Position numbers and translations under genes: made by a program. The notes below the pieces were generated by a model. The model was not told the DNA's origin, ran no database searches, and was given only the letters and a program-made list of their open reading frames with translations. A stretch of DNA of 64,000 nt, taken from positions 47,970 to 111,969 of the forward strand of contig JACIXH010000002.1 of assembly GCA_014360565.1 (NCBI GenBank), given 5' to 3'. Of the stretch, positions 53,251 to 61,443 are shown piece after piece. This DNA comes from Nocardia sp. GTDB lineage: Bacteria; Actinomycetota; Actinomycetes; Mycobacteriales; Mycobacteriaceae. Numbering within the stretch: the first letter of the stretch is position 1; the number at the start of each line of letters is the position of its first letter.

Positions 53251-54009
53251 GTGTCGAAGATCAAGCAGCAGCCGCCGCCGTACCAGCAGATCGCCAACGA
53301 TCTGCGCGATCAGATAGTGCGCGGTGACCTGCGTCCGGGCGACAAGATTCCCTCCGAACGGGAACTAGCCAAACACTGGGGAGTCTCGCGCCCGACAGCA
53401 TCGAGCGCGGTCACCGTTCTCCGCCGCCAGCAACTCGTCGAATCCCGGGTGGGCTCAGGGACGGTCGTTCGCGATGTCTCGGCGGCGCCCCGCGCGCGTG
53501 AGCGCTACGACCGCGCGGCAGCGCTCGGCACGATGTACAGCGATGCAGAGACCGTCGAGTTCCCATTCGTCGGAGTGGTGGAAGCGCCCGAAGATGTCGC
53601 CCTTGCACTCGGTGTCGAGCCGGGCTCTGCGGTCGTGCGCCGGTGCCGGGTCATCACCAACGAGCACCGTGGACCGATCGAGTTCTCCACGAGCTGGTTT
53701 CCGGCCGATCTGGCGGAGAAAGCCCCATCGCTGCTGGTGGCCGAACGCCTCCGCGGCGGGACGCTGCGCTACCTAGCCGAAACCCTCGATCTGCGCGCCA
53801 GTTTCGCCCGCGACCAGGTCAGTGCCCGGCTTGCGACCGAGACCGAGTGCGCAGACCTGGAGCTGGATGCAGGCTCGGCGGTGCTGGTGTACTGGCTGGT
53901 GGCCTATGGGCCTGGCGAGACGCCTTTACAAGTTGACGAGGCGATCTATCCGCCGGGGACCTGGGCGTTCCGGCAGGAATACCCGATCACCCTCCGACCG
54001 AACTCCTGA
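53251..54009 (+). CDS. GntR/HutC-family transcriptional regulator
   Basis: 252 aa. N-terminal winged helix (PYQQIANDLRDQIVRGDLRPG..IPSERELAKHWGVSRPTASSAV) at residues 10-60 and a UTRA ligand-binding domain from about 85 (FVGVVEAPEDVALALGVEPGSAV, with IEFSTSWFPADL and LVYWLVAYGPG). Ligand unknown, probably a small acidic metabolite. Similar operator sequences occur before and after the gene, so it likely controls DUF1152 on one side and the resolvase-like module on the other. Confidence 0.9.
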   Translation: MSKIKQQPPPYQQIANDLRDQIVRGDLRPGDKIPSERELAKHWGVSRPTASSAVTVLRRQQLVESRVGSGTVVRDVSAAPRARERYDRAAALGTMYSDAETVEFPFVGVVEAPEDVALALGVEPGSAVVRRCRVITNEHRGPIEFSTSWFPADLAEKAPSLLVAERLRGGTLRYLAETLDLRASFARDQVSARLATETECADLELDAGSAVLVYWLVAYGPGETPLQVDEAIYPPGTWAFRQEYPITLRPNS

Positions 54010-54029
54010 AAAATTTCCACACTTCTCGC

Positions 54030-54074
54030 AAGTGGCCTATGCCACTAGCCTTTCAAGTGGCATAGTCCACTAGG
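54030..54074. promoter_or_regulatory. Two palindromic GntR operators before the 54157 operon
   Basis: AGTGGCCTATGCCACT (within 54030-54048) and AGTGG-CATAGT-CCACT (within 54054-54074): two dyads sharing AGTGG...CCACT, the second 24 bp downstream. They sit between gntR and the small gene at 54157, about 80 bp upstream of its ATG, and match the half-sites before gntR. Confidence 0.7.
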
Positions 54075-54156
54075 AGGCGCCCTGCTGGACGTCTTGTCGG
54101 TACCCAGACGCTCCGGAGGGGCCAGTGCGTATGAATCCGATTCCCGGGCGGTCGCG

Positions 54157-54369
54157 ATGACCGCCGTCATGGGCAACAGCCGAAGTGCAGCCCTCAGTCC
54201 GGCCGCCGCGAGCGGCCGAATGGCCGAGTGCGCGGCCGATCCGGACCAACTCACCTGGCACTCGGCCCGCGCGCTGTTGCGACGCCACGTTGCCCACGCG
54301 TACGGGTGCGTCGCGTTCGTCGCCGCCAGCGCTTATCTCTCGGCGACCGAGGACGGCGACGATGACTGA
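54157..54369 (+). CDS. Small helical protein
   Basis: 70 aa from the ATG at 54157. Acidic, Ala-rich, single hydrophobic segment (AYGCVAFVAASAYL) near the C-terminus. The stop overlaps the start of the next gene (ATGACTGA junction), so the two are coupled. Unrecognised family. Confidence 0.5.
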   Translation: MTAVMGNSRSAALSPAAASGRMAECAADPDQLTWHSARALLRRHVAHAYGCVAFVAASAYLSATEDGDDD

Positions 54370-55312
54370 ACCCGTCTATGGCTACATCCAAATTGCCCGG
54401 ACCGCAGGAGAAATGGCCGCAATCGAGGCCCGGATGCGCGAGGTCGCCGCGATCTACGACACGACCATCGCCAACCGCATCTACTACGAGCGGCCGTCTC
54501 CGGTCGGCTACCTGTGGTCGTTGATCGACAAGGCCGCTCGCCACTGCGGCCTGGATCTCGTCGCGCTGATCCGGTCGATCGCGCGGCACAACCGGATCGA
54601 CCTCCAGCAGATCCTCACGATGCCGCCCCCGAGCGTTGCGCTGTGGCGGCTCATCGCGGCGGTGCGCACGACACCGAACTCGAAGGTCCTGGTCCATTCC
54701 CTCGACCACTTCGACGGCCTGGGCATCGAACCCGAAACCGTCGTGCAACTGCTGTCGACCCTCGGCGCACGGGTGATGTGGCTCGACACCGGTGGCCAGG
54801 ACGCCGGGCACCGATTTCGACACCATCCGGTGGCACCATCCGGCCTGCAGACCGGACTCCTCCTCGAGCACAAGGTCACCCCGTTCGGACTCGCCACCGT
54901 CCCCGCACAACACGCGGCCACCGAAGCACTGCGCCGCGCAGAACTCCATGCCTTGATCGAGATCGTCACCACCGTACTGGCCGAGGTCGTCGGCGACGTC
55001 GAACAATACTGGCGCGGCAACACCGAAACCCTCTCCGAGCGTGCACTTATCCGGCTGATCGTTCCACCGGGCGCTGCCGTGCTCCTCGTCGAGGTCGAGG
55101 AGACCCGCGACATCAGCACGGTGCCGATCAGCGAGGCGCTGCGCGCGGCCTGCGGCGAACACTCCCATTCCCTCACGCGCGAGCCCGCCGCATCCGGAAC
55201 CGGCACCCTCACCCGCTGCGAACTGGCTCTAGGCCCCAGCCACAGCACACACGACGACCGCCTTGGCGCGGCCGTGCGCCAGTACTACGACATGAGCGTG
55301 GGGCAGCGGTGA
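54362..55312 (+). CDS. Resolvase-like protein without an obvious catalytic serine
   Basis: 316 aa from the ATG at 54362. The N-terminal 150 residues (VYGYIQIARTAGEMAAIEARMREVA, KVLVHSLDHFDGLGIEPETVVQLLSTLGARVMWLD) mimic the serine-recombinase N-terminal fold, whose start is GYxRVS with the nucleophile serine; here the position reads QIART. A catalytically inactive relative is likely. The C-terminal part (GNTETLSERALIRLIV, VLLVEVEETRDISTVPISEALRAACG) is unidentified. Part of the GntR-controlled module with the next two genes. Confidence 0.55.
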   Translation: MTEPVYGYIQIARTAGEMAAIEARMREVAAIYDTTIANRIYYERPSPVGYLWSLIDKAARHCGLDLVALIRSIARHNRIDLQQILTMPPPSVALWRLIAAVRTTPNSKVLVHSLDHFDGLGIEPETVVQLLSTLGARVMWLDTGGQDAGHRFRHHPVAPSGLQTGLLLEHKVTPFGLATVPAQHAATEALRRAELHALIEIVTTVLAEVVGDVEQYWRGNTETLSERALIRLIVPPGAAVLLVEVEETRDISTVPISEALRAACGEHSHSLTREPAASGTGTLTRCELALGPSHSTHDDRLGAAVRQYYDMSVGQR

Positions 55313-55500
55313 TGGAAGCGACCGAGCTACACCTAGCCGTGGCCTTCGACGGCTTCCCTGTGCTGGATTACCGCGCACCCGCCGCCGCAGCAAGGGAATT
55401 CGCTGACGAAGCCAACCGAGCCCGCCTGGCGGTCGTCGTCGTCGACGACCACGTCCACGCCGACCAGAAGACACTTCCCTGCCTAGGACTGTTCCTGTGA
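55312..55500 (+). CDS. Small hypothetical protein
   Basis: 62 aa from an ATG that overlaps the previous stop (TGATG). AVAFDGFPVLDYRAPAAAAREFADEANRARLAVVVVDD is coherent and continues the operon; it also overlaps the next start. Unknown function. Confidence 0.5.
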   Translation: MEATELHLAVAFDGFPVLDYRAPAAAAREFADEANRARLAVVVVDDHVHADQKTLPCLGLFL

Positions 55501-55979
55501 CCTCGACGGCCCTCGGCACCAACTCGACCACCACGCCGTCCGCGCCCTACGCACTGCTGCCGCCGGCGGCCGACGTCATCGAGTCCTTCCAAGGCGCTGC
55601 CGGGTATCACCGCGGTGATCACCTGATCTGCCAGTGGGCAAGCCAGACGATGACCTTGCATCGGCAAGCCGTCATCACCCCGGACCGGCTCCCGGCGATC
55701 ACCGTCCGCCGCGCCGAGCTGGTCCGTGCGATCGACGACTGGACCGAACTCCACGTCCTCGACGGTCCGCTCGCCGCAGCAGGCCTCCGATCTCCCGGCG
55801 AATCCATCGACGCGCTCGCCGCCGCGTACTTGCGCGCCGAGCACCTGTCTCTGCCAGCCGATCACCGAATAGCACCTGCCACCCCGGCCACCGACGCAGA
55901 GAAGCGCTCAGCGTGGGCCGAAGTCGATGCCGCAGCGGTCAGTTGGGCCGAGCTTGTCCGAACTGTCAACGGTCGATAG
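55497..55979 (+). CDS. DUF4254-like protein
   Basis: 160 aa; GTG at 55497 overlaps the previous stop. TLHRQAVI, then RRAELVRAIDDWTEL and ESIDALAAAYLRAEHL ... AVSWAELVRTV correspond to the DUF4254 layout (LHR, RRAELVxxID-W, E-S-I/V-G-x-x-x-x-R/A, final W-x-E-L). Function of the family unknown. It occupies the same place relative to its resolvase-like neighbour as the DUF4254 genes at 59138-61301. Confidence 0.6.
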   Translation: MTSTALGTNSTTTPSAPYALLPPAADVIESFQGAAGYHRGDHLICQWASQTMTLHRQAVITPDRLPAITVRRAELVRAIDDWTELHVLDGPLAAAGLRSPGESIDALAAAYLRAEHLSLPADHRIAPATPATDAEKRSAWAEVDAAAVSWAELVRTVNGR

Positions 55980-56239
55980 TTCCGCAACCGCTGTCCAACA
56001 CGCTGCCCCGCCGCCCACGCATCGCGGGACATTTCGGTTTCCGCTCACGCCGACCAGCGAGATCCTCTACGCATCAATGTCCAGCGTCCAGGACCCACAT
56101 CCCATGTCCCACTGGACAACCGCTGACGTGGTCTCGGCAGTAGCGTCGCTCTCGCTACCCCGGGTGATCACTTTGAGACGGCCGAGCATCCCAGTGGCAC
56201 GGTGGGCGCCTGTTCCTGCGGGCGCCCACCGACAACAAG

Positions 56240-57157
56240 TCAGGCGTACTGGCTCCATATTCCGCACTCATCACCGGACAGGATGCCTTCGACCCGCTGC
56301 CGAAGCCTCGCGGCATGCTCTGGAGACGCACCAGCGCGACGGAGAGGGCCGCTCACTTGAACGAGGTCACGCATCCGGCGCAGGGCTCGGAAGCCGCGGC
56401 CGAATTCGGTGAGGTCGTATCCGTACTCGTCGACGAAAGCCTCAACCCATTCACGGTCGCGACCGAATCGAATGGCTGCGTGCCACGTGGGGATCAAGTC
56501 GACTTCGAGGGGACCGATGCTAGCCCAGTCCCAGTCGCCCAGAATCGGATTGAGCGCAGCTCCGGTGTTGTGCCACAGCAGGTTTCCTGCCCAGGCATCG
56601 CCGTGGATCATGCCCTCGCCCAGTGGCCAATCGATGCTCGCGATGTCGAGACGAACTTCCTCGACCATTTCGAGCAGTCGTTGACGCTCGCACGCGCGAA
56701 GGTGTTCGGAATAGGTCCGCGGATCGGTCAAGGCGGCATGCAGCGACTCCAGAGGTACCCAGCGCGGAAGTTCGATCTGAGTGGGCACAGCGAGGGAATG
56801 AAGTCGGCGAAGTAGCCTGCCTAGCTCTCGTGACGTCGGCGCCGGTGCCGCCGTCGGCTGGGCGTAGAAGTTCCAGAAGCTGACATCGTGGTCATCGACG
56901 ACAAGCGGCTCGGCCTCGGGAAGCGGTGCCGTGGCGCCGAATCCACGCTGGGACAACGTCTCAGTGAGCCCACGAGTTCGCACGGCCCTCGGAAGGTCCG
57001 CGGCTCCTGTCGAGATTCGAGCCACCGCTTGGTGTTCGGGCAGGACGAAGACAGCGTTGCTGGAGTGGTGGATGAGGTGCGCGCCGACCGGGCTAAGGCC
57101 TCGCGCGGTGCAGGCGGCGTGAAGGGTTGAGTGAAGGTTCGCGGGTGCGGTCATCAT
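56240..57157 (-). CDS. APH-family phosphotransferase
   Basis: 305 aa, ATG at 57157 (MMTAPANLHS); translation is coupled to the XRE gene by an ATGATGA overlap. Catalytic loop H185-GD187..N192 and G207-DWDW211 (metal-binding DxD) are complete, in an otherwise kinase-like fold (GAHLIHHSSNAVFVL, HLI-x-x..). Phosphorylates an aminoglycoside, sugar or other small molecule. Its regulator is presumably the XRE protein of the same operon. Confidence 0.85.
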   Translation of the reverse strand: MMTAPANLHSTLHAACTARGLSPVGAHLIHHSSNAVFVLPEHQAVARISTGAADLPRAVRTRGLTETLSQRGFGATAPLPEAEPLVVDDHDVSFWNFYAQPTAAPAPTSRELGRLLRRLHSLAVPTQIELPRWVPLESLHAALTDPRTYSEHLRACERQRLLEMVEEVRLDIASIDWPLGEGMIHGDAWAGNLLWHNTGAALNPILGDWDWASIGPLEVDLIPTWHAAIRFGRDREWVEAFVDEYGYDLTEFGRGFRALRRMRDLVQVSGPLRRAGASPEHAARLRQRVEGILSGDECGIWSQYA

Positions 57158-58467
57158 CCGATCGGCACCATCACCTCGGCGAACTGCTTTTCCACCTGCT
57201 GCACCAGGTCTCGCGATGAATGGGGGGCGAGCTGGCGGCGCACGGTGTTGATCGCGTCGAGTCCACGGCTGCTCACCACCGTGCTGGCGGCGGGTATTGC
57301 TTCGATGAGGATCTGCGCGGCGTGGTCGGCGTCGCTGTTGCAGGGGTCGGCCATGTGCGAACTGGCTAAGGCTGATGAGGCGAGGACGTAGCGCCGTTCC
57401 ATATCGCCAGTGGCGGCCAGGACCAGGGGCGCATGGTGCTGGACAAGGTCGAATTGTCCTGCGTCGCTCGCGACGTACATGGCTTCGGCGGCTAGTTGCT
57501 CGACGCCGAAGAACCGGATCCACGCGGGTTCTTCGGCAGGTTGCGCGCGGTCTAGCTGGTGTTCTGCCTCGGCCAAGGCCCGTGCTGCCGCCGCACGGTC
57601 ACCGGCAAGGGCGTGGGCGCGCGCGAGCAATGCACTGCTGCGCGCAACAGTGGAGGGAGAACCGGACTGCCGTGCAGTACTCACGGCTGTCTCGGCGAGC
57701 GTGACCGCGTCGGATCGGCGGCCTGTGTGGTGCGCCTGCATGGCCATGTCGGCGAATATATGTGCCCCGAGCGCCACGTTGCCAGCGGCCCTGGCCAGTA
57801 CGAGACCCGTGCCGAACCATTTGCGGGCTGCGGTCTGTCGTGCCGTATCGAAAGCCATGAAGCCTGCGAGGTCGGCCAGGCGGGCGCTGACGGTGTGCAA
57901 TTCGGTTGCGATCGATGCGTCGTATGTGCCGTGTAGTGCGGGAGCGACTGTGCTGCGCAGGAATGCTGTGAGGGTGTCGCGGGCGTAGCCGCCGCCGAGA
58001 TGTCGATCGGCGGCGGTGAGCGCGTTGCACATCGTCCACATGATGTCGATGTCGGCCTGGCCGATGCGTCGTCTGTTGGTGCCGCTCTGGCCGATGTCGG
58101 GGACGTCGCTGGCCTGCCATTCGCGCAGCAGCTCGGGCACCGGCAGCGTGGCCCATGGGTTGTTCGGCAGCAACTCCTCGGCGGCATCGGCGGTGTCGGT
58201 GCTTGGATTGGCGGCGGCCTGTTCCATGCGTCGCCACATGCGTTCGAGTGCCCCGCCGGTGTTGAGTGCCGAGTCCATCCGCTGCGCGAATGGCAGGTTG
58301 CCGACTCGATCGGCCTTCTCGACCTTGCCGATAAGTGCGCCGCTGTCGGAGGTAATCGCCCCGAGCGCTGCCTGGGAGAGGCCGCGCAAAGTGCGCCAGT
58401 GCCGGAGTTCGGCGCCGAACACCTGGTGCGGTGTTTCGACGGTCAGCTGGCGCATCTGCTGTGGCAT
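57154..58467 (-). CDS. XRE-family regulator with TPR-like C-terminus
   Basis: 437 aa from the ATG at 58467. N-terminal HTH (FGAELRHWRTLRGLSQAALGAITSDSGALIGKVEK..) at residues 17-60 is an XRE domain; residues 130-430 form helical repeats (for example AVTLAETAVSTARQSGSPSTVARSSALLARAHALAGD) typical of SARP/LuxR-type TPR sensor domains. A regulator of the linked phosphotransferase is likely. A 12-bp-arm palindrome sits 27 bp upstream of its start. Confidence 0.85.
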   Translation of the reverse strand: MPQQMRQLTVETPHQVFGAELRHWRTLRGLSQAALGAITSDSGALIGKVEKADRVGNLPFAQRMDSALNTGGALERMWRRMEQAAANPSTDTADAAEELLPNNPWATLPVPELLREWQASDVPDIGQSGTNRRRIGQADIDIMWTMCNALTAADRHLGGGYARDTLTAFLRSTVAPALHGTYDASIATELHTVSARLADLAGFMAFDTARQTAARKWFGTGLVLARAAGNVALGAHIFADMAMQAHHTGRRSDAVTLAETAVSTARQSGSPSTVARSSALLARAHALAGDRAAAARALAEAEHQLDRAQPAEEPAWIRFFGVEQLAAEAMYVASDAGQFDLVQHHAPLVLAATGDMERRYVLASSALASSHMADPCNSDADHAAQILIEAIPAASTVVSSRGLDAINTVRRQLAPHSSRDLVQQVEKQFAEVMVPIG

Positions 58468-58494
58468 CGCTTGATCCCCTTTGGGATTCGGTGA

Positions 58495-58524
58495 TCGATG
58501 CGGACAGATTTATGTCCGCATCGA
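58495..58524. promoter_or_regulatory. Long palindrome upstream of the XRE regulator
   Basis: TCGATGCGGACA and TGTCCGCATCGA face each other across GATTTA, 12-bp arms. It lies in the divergent region between the XRE gene and 58657, about 130 bp before the latter's ATG. Probably the regulator's operator; a transcript hairpin is possible. Confidence 0.65.
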
Positions 58525-58656
58525 AGCTCTACGGCCAGCGTAGAGCGCCCCGCAGACTGATTTGAAGCGACGAGCCGAAAAGTTACCCGGATCGGATAAC
58601 GCGAAGCACGAATTTCGCGGCGTCGCTGCCGAATCGACTGAAGTAAGGGGGCTCCG

Positions 58657-59148
58657 ATGGACCATCAAGTACAGACCAGCGCCGCCGAGCAGAGTTCCCG
58701 GTTCTACCGCCTGACATGCGGAATGCCGGTGGCACTGGACTCGGCAACGGAACGGATCTTGCTGACGACCGGTCGGATCGTGGGCATCACGATGCCGGGC
58801 GATCGAGGCCAAGCCGTCGCCAACGACATGAAAGACCACGGCTTTGCCCTCGGTCCGATCGTGGGCAATCAGCGATCAGGCCGATGGACGTTTCTCGTAC
58901 GAGCCGATCTGCCCAATGAGGACGTCCCGCCGCTTTTCACTGAACTGTTCCGGCTCAATGTCTCGGTGGTGCGCAACGGAGCGGAAATCGCGCTTCCTGC
59001 ATCACGGCTCGACCAATTTCGGCATTGGGTCGAAGAACCGCGCGACACATTCAGACCCTCGGGATTAGTGGTCGTAGATTCCGTCCGTCGAACCACCAAA
59101 CGTGGCGACACGTCTCCGAATTCCGGCGGTGTACACAATGTCAGCTGA
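58657..59148 (+). CDS. Conserved hypothetical protein
   Basis: 163 aa. FYRLTCGMPVALDSATERILLTTGRIVGITMPGDRGQAV..GFALGPIVGNQRSGRWTFLVRADLP..PPLFTELFRLNVSVVRNGAEIALPAS is a well-conserved actinobacterial domain of unknown function, reminiscent of the small primase/polymerase-associated proteins of ICE and linear plasmids. No enzymatic residues can be named. First gene of an overlapping six-gene plus-strand unit; its stop lies inside the next gene's start region. Confidence 0.65.
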   Translation: MDHQVQTSAAEQSSRFYRLTCGMPVALDSATERILLTTGRIVGITMPGDRGQAVANDMKDHGFALGPIVGNQRSGRWTFLVRADLPNEDVPPLFTELFRLNVSVVRNGAEIALPASRLDQFRHWVEEPRDTFRPSGLVVVDSVRRTTKRGDTSPNSGGVHNVS

Positions 59149-59572
59149 CCACAGCGCTGGTGTACTACCGGACTGGCACGAGCTCCACATCGCCGCCGTG
59201 GGCGGCGGCGCCGCACTCGAACATCCGCTCACTCGACTGGCTCGCGCGCTGGCGAAACTTCACCGCAAGCGGTGGCCTTCGCGAAAACAGGCGGTCGCGG
59301 CACGACGGCGTCGCGTCTTGGTCGACGCTATCGATCTGTGGGTGGCGGCAAATGTCGGTGTAGCCGTCGCGGAGACCGCCTCGGTGGGCGCGCTCATCGA
59401 CGAACTGACTCGCGCCGGCGCCTGCGCGCGCCGGTTGCTGGCTACGACAGATCCGGCAGGGGATGCAGTCCACGCAGCATGGACAGCAGTCGCCGTACTA
59501 GCCGATGAGTGGTCTGACCTGGTCACCCACACACCGATCCACTACGAACGCTTCAACGCTGGGACTCGATGA
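59138..59572 (+). CDS. DUF4254-like N-terminal-half protein
   Basis: 144 aa from the ATG at 59138 (MSADHSAGVLPDWHELHI), overlapping the previous stop by 11 bp. ALAKLHRKRW, RRRVLVDAIDLWV and TASVGALIDELTRAGACA..AWTAVAVLADEWSDLV give the DUF4254-type arrangement (LHRxRW; RRxxLVxxID-W; E/TSVGAxIDxLT). The family's role is unknown. Overlaps the next gene by ATGA. Confidence 0.55.
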   Translation: MSADHSAGVLPDWHELHIAAVGGGAALEHPLTRLARALAKLHRKRWPSRKQAVAARRRRVLVDAIDLWVAANVGVAVAETASVGALIDELTRAGACARRLLATTDPAGDAVHAAWTAVAVLADEWSDLVTHTPIHYERFNAGTR

Positions 59573-60087
59573 TGACCCGATCCGACACGCGCCCAATTCT
59601 GCCGAGCCCGAAAACAGTTCTGGAAGCCCTCGCAACTCCACATGCTGTGCTCCCCCATCGGCACCCCGAGTTGATCATCGCCCTGCAGCAGTTGCACGCC
59701 CAGCATCGTGCCTACCGTGCTGCCGCGACAGACCTTGCTACCGAGGGCCTACCACCGGCGGTGCTGACCGTCGCCGCCGCGACAGTCACCGCGGTCGCCT
59801 CTGATGTCGAGCACACCATCTTCCAGATCGACTGTGAGATAGCTCGGCGGATCGAGTCCGGCAGCGTCGCGGTCGGTTCGTCCGCCCCCCACCACACAGA
59901 ATCCGTCGGTGCAGTCCTCTCGCGCGTGGTTCTGCTGTGGATCGAGATCGACACGCACCGTGATGGAACCACCGAACTACCCGAAGCACTCGAACTTTTC
60001 CAACTGCTCGGCGCCTACGACGCCCTGCGCGAAGAAGTCGCAACTGGAGCGCGTCGACTACCTACGCCTCGTCGCCCGCTGTCCTGA
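59569..60087 (+). CDS. DUF4254-like protein
   Basis: 172 aa from the ATG at 59569 (or 59572). H-x-ESVGAVLSRVVLLWIEIDTH near residue 105 and LLGAYDALREEVATGARRLP at the end match the C-terminal part of DUF4254; the first half is helical. It continues the operon; its relation to 59138 (N-terminal half type) suggests division of one domain between adjacent genes or tandem copies. Confidence 0.6.
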   Translation: MMTRSDTRPILPSPKTVLEALATPHAVLPHRHPELIIALQQLHAQHRAYRAAATDLATEGLPPAVLTVAAATVTAVASDVEHTIFQIDCEIARRIESGSVAVGSSAPHHTESVGAVLSRVVLLWIEIDTHRDGTTELPEALELFQLLGAYDALREEVATGARRLPTPRRPLS

Positions 60088-60175
60088 ACCTCCCCGATCC
60101 CAGTTCCCAAGCCTGTTGCGCGCCAACGCAGCTCGCTTCTCCCCAACCACCCAACGACGAGATTCGACAGTCCAC

Positions 60176-60409
60176 ATGATCCGAAAGTTTGCACTCTGGG
60201 CATCGCTGACCGTTGCCGTCGCCGCAGGCGTCCTCCTGACCTCCGCGTCTATACATCGGCGCTGGAGCGCCGACTTTGATGCGCTGACGGAGTTCGCTGA
60301 GCACGGCCGTGTGATGCCGCCGGCGGGTGACACCCTGACCTGGGCCAGAATTCCGCTGGCACTGACACCGTCGGTGTCGGTGAGTTCGGTTAGAAGCGCC
60401 GCCTCATGA
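60176..60409 (+). CDS. Small membrane or exported protein
   Basis: 77 aa from the ATG at 60176. Short basic N-terminus followed by a hydrophobic stretch (FALWASLTVAVAAGVLLTSA) fits a signal anchor or signal peptide; the rest is polar. It overlaps the next start (TCATGA). Confidence 0.5.
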   Translation: MIRKFALWASLTVAVAAGVLLTSASIHRRWSADFDALTEFAEHGRVMPPAGDTLTWARIPLALTPSVSVSSVRSAAS

Positions 60410-60786
60410 GGGCGATAGCGATTGTCCGCCAGGATTTCTCGGGCCAGGGCGTCCAGGCCGAGGTGGACAGCGTGCGCGCCTTGGCACGACGGATGAAGCT
60501 GGACCTGTCTGCCCGCGACACCCACGTCGTGACCGACCTGGTCGTCTTGCTGGCCCATCTGAACTCCACCAGGACTGATGTGGTTCTGGTGCCGTCGGAG
60601 CGACACCTGCGGGGCTGGATGGACACCGTGCGACGAACGGTCGAAGTCTGGACGGTGGATCCGCCGTTGTGCTGGCCGCGTGGGGGCGGTCGGCCGCACT
60701 CCATCATCCGGCCCGATCGACATCTGCAGGACGCTGTTCACCAGCGGATGCGTAGCGGAACGCGCGGCGAACGGCGCGTTCGATGA
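60406..60786 (+). CDS. Resolvase-like domain protein
   Basis: 126 aa. AIAIVRQDFSGQGVQAEVDSVRALARRMKL and HLNSTRTDVVLVPSERHLRGWMDTV resemble the serine-recombinase N-terminal fold (beta-1, helix-1, DVVxVxSxxxL), lacking the catalytic serine context. It is followed by a DUF4254 gene, as is the related resolvase-like gene at 54362. Probably not an active recombinase. Confidence 0.5.
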   Translation: MRAIAIVRQDFSGQGVQAEVDSVRALARRMKLDLSARDTHVVTDLVVLLAHLNSTRTDVVLVPSERHLRGWMDTVRRTVEVWTVDPPLCWPRGGGRPHSIIRPDRHLQDAVHQRMRSGTRGERRVR

Positions 60787-61301
60787 ATCTCACGGTCGGC
60801 CGAGCAAACCTCTCCGGACTGCCTGACTCGGTCCTCCTCGAACACGCGTGCCGGGGACTGCCGATGGTCTGCACTGGTGTCGCAACGTGTGATTCGGCGA
60901 TCGAGCTGGCCTCGGAATTGACTGAGCTGCACCGCGATCGGCTGATGCTAATCAACGTCGCCGGGGTCGATCAGCGACGGCGGATGTGCGCATTAGCGCT
61001 GGACGCACTCGCCTTGGCCACGCTTCCGAAGCCTCGAATGGCCGCACCGGCGTATGCGGAATCGGTCGGCGGGATCGTCGATCGACTGGCGAGCTGGTGC
61101 CTGCTCCTGGGGGACCGGACTCCCATCCGGCCGAGCAGCAGCGAACTCGCGCTCGCCAGCGAGCAGGTGAATGAACTAGGTCGTGCCTACGACCTCCTAC
61201 TCGAACAGGCCACCGAGGGTGCTTGGCGGATCCCCACCACAACGACCCTCACGCCATCGGTGCTGACCGGACCAGACCTGATCCACCGCAGATCACGCTG
61301 A
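60783..61301 (+). CDS. DUF4254-like protein
   Basis: 172 aa from the ATG at 60783, overlapping the previous stop. SAIELASELTELHRDRL..RRRMCALALDAL, YAESVGGIVDRLASWCLL and ALASEQVNELGRAYDLLLEQATEGAWRIP represent the complete DUF4254 arrangement (LHRxR; RRxxL; ESVG-x-I-D-R-L-A; LAxxYxxLxxE...). Unknown function. Last gene of the six-gene unit; a 142-bp gap without features separates it from the GNAT gene at 61444. Confidence 0.65.
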   Translation: MNLTVGRANLSGLPDSVLLEHACRGLPMVCTGVATCDSAIELASELTELHRDRLMLINVAGVDQRRRMCALALDALALATLPKPRMAAPAYAESVGGIVDRLASWCLLLGDRTPIRPSSSELALASEQVNELGRAYDLLLEQATEGAWRIPTTTTLTPSVLTGPDLIHRRSR

Positions 61302-61443
61302 ATGGGTGCAGCCGCCCTTCCCTACCCCGAACCCGGTGGCCGGACCTCCAAACAATCGGAAGCCCGCGCCCGCAATCCGCGGTTGACCAAGACGAAGTAA
61401 CCGGTCGCCGATATCTCGTTGCCGACGGGCCTAGATTCGACTC

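Noticed and set aside
54362..55312. Active serine recombinase
   Set aside because: The nucleophile serine and flanking arginines of the N-terminal motif are not present at the expected positions.
56088..56110. CCACATCCCATGTCCC, similar to the repeat core
   Set aside because: Lacks the GATGACA part; not counted.
59098..59118. GGCGACACGTCTCCG, similar to the dispersed repeat
   Set aside because: Only part of the core matches, upstream bases do not, and it is in coding sequence; probably chance.
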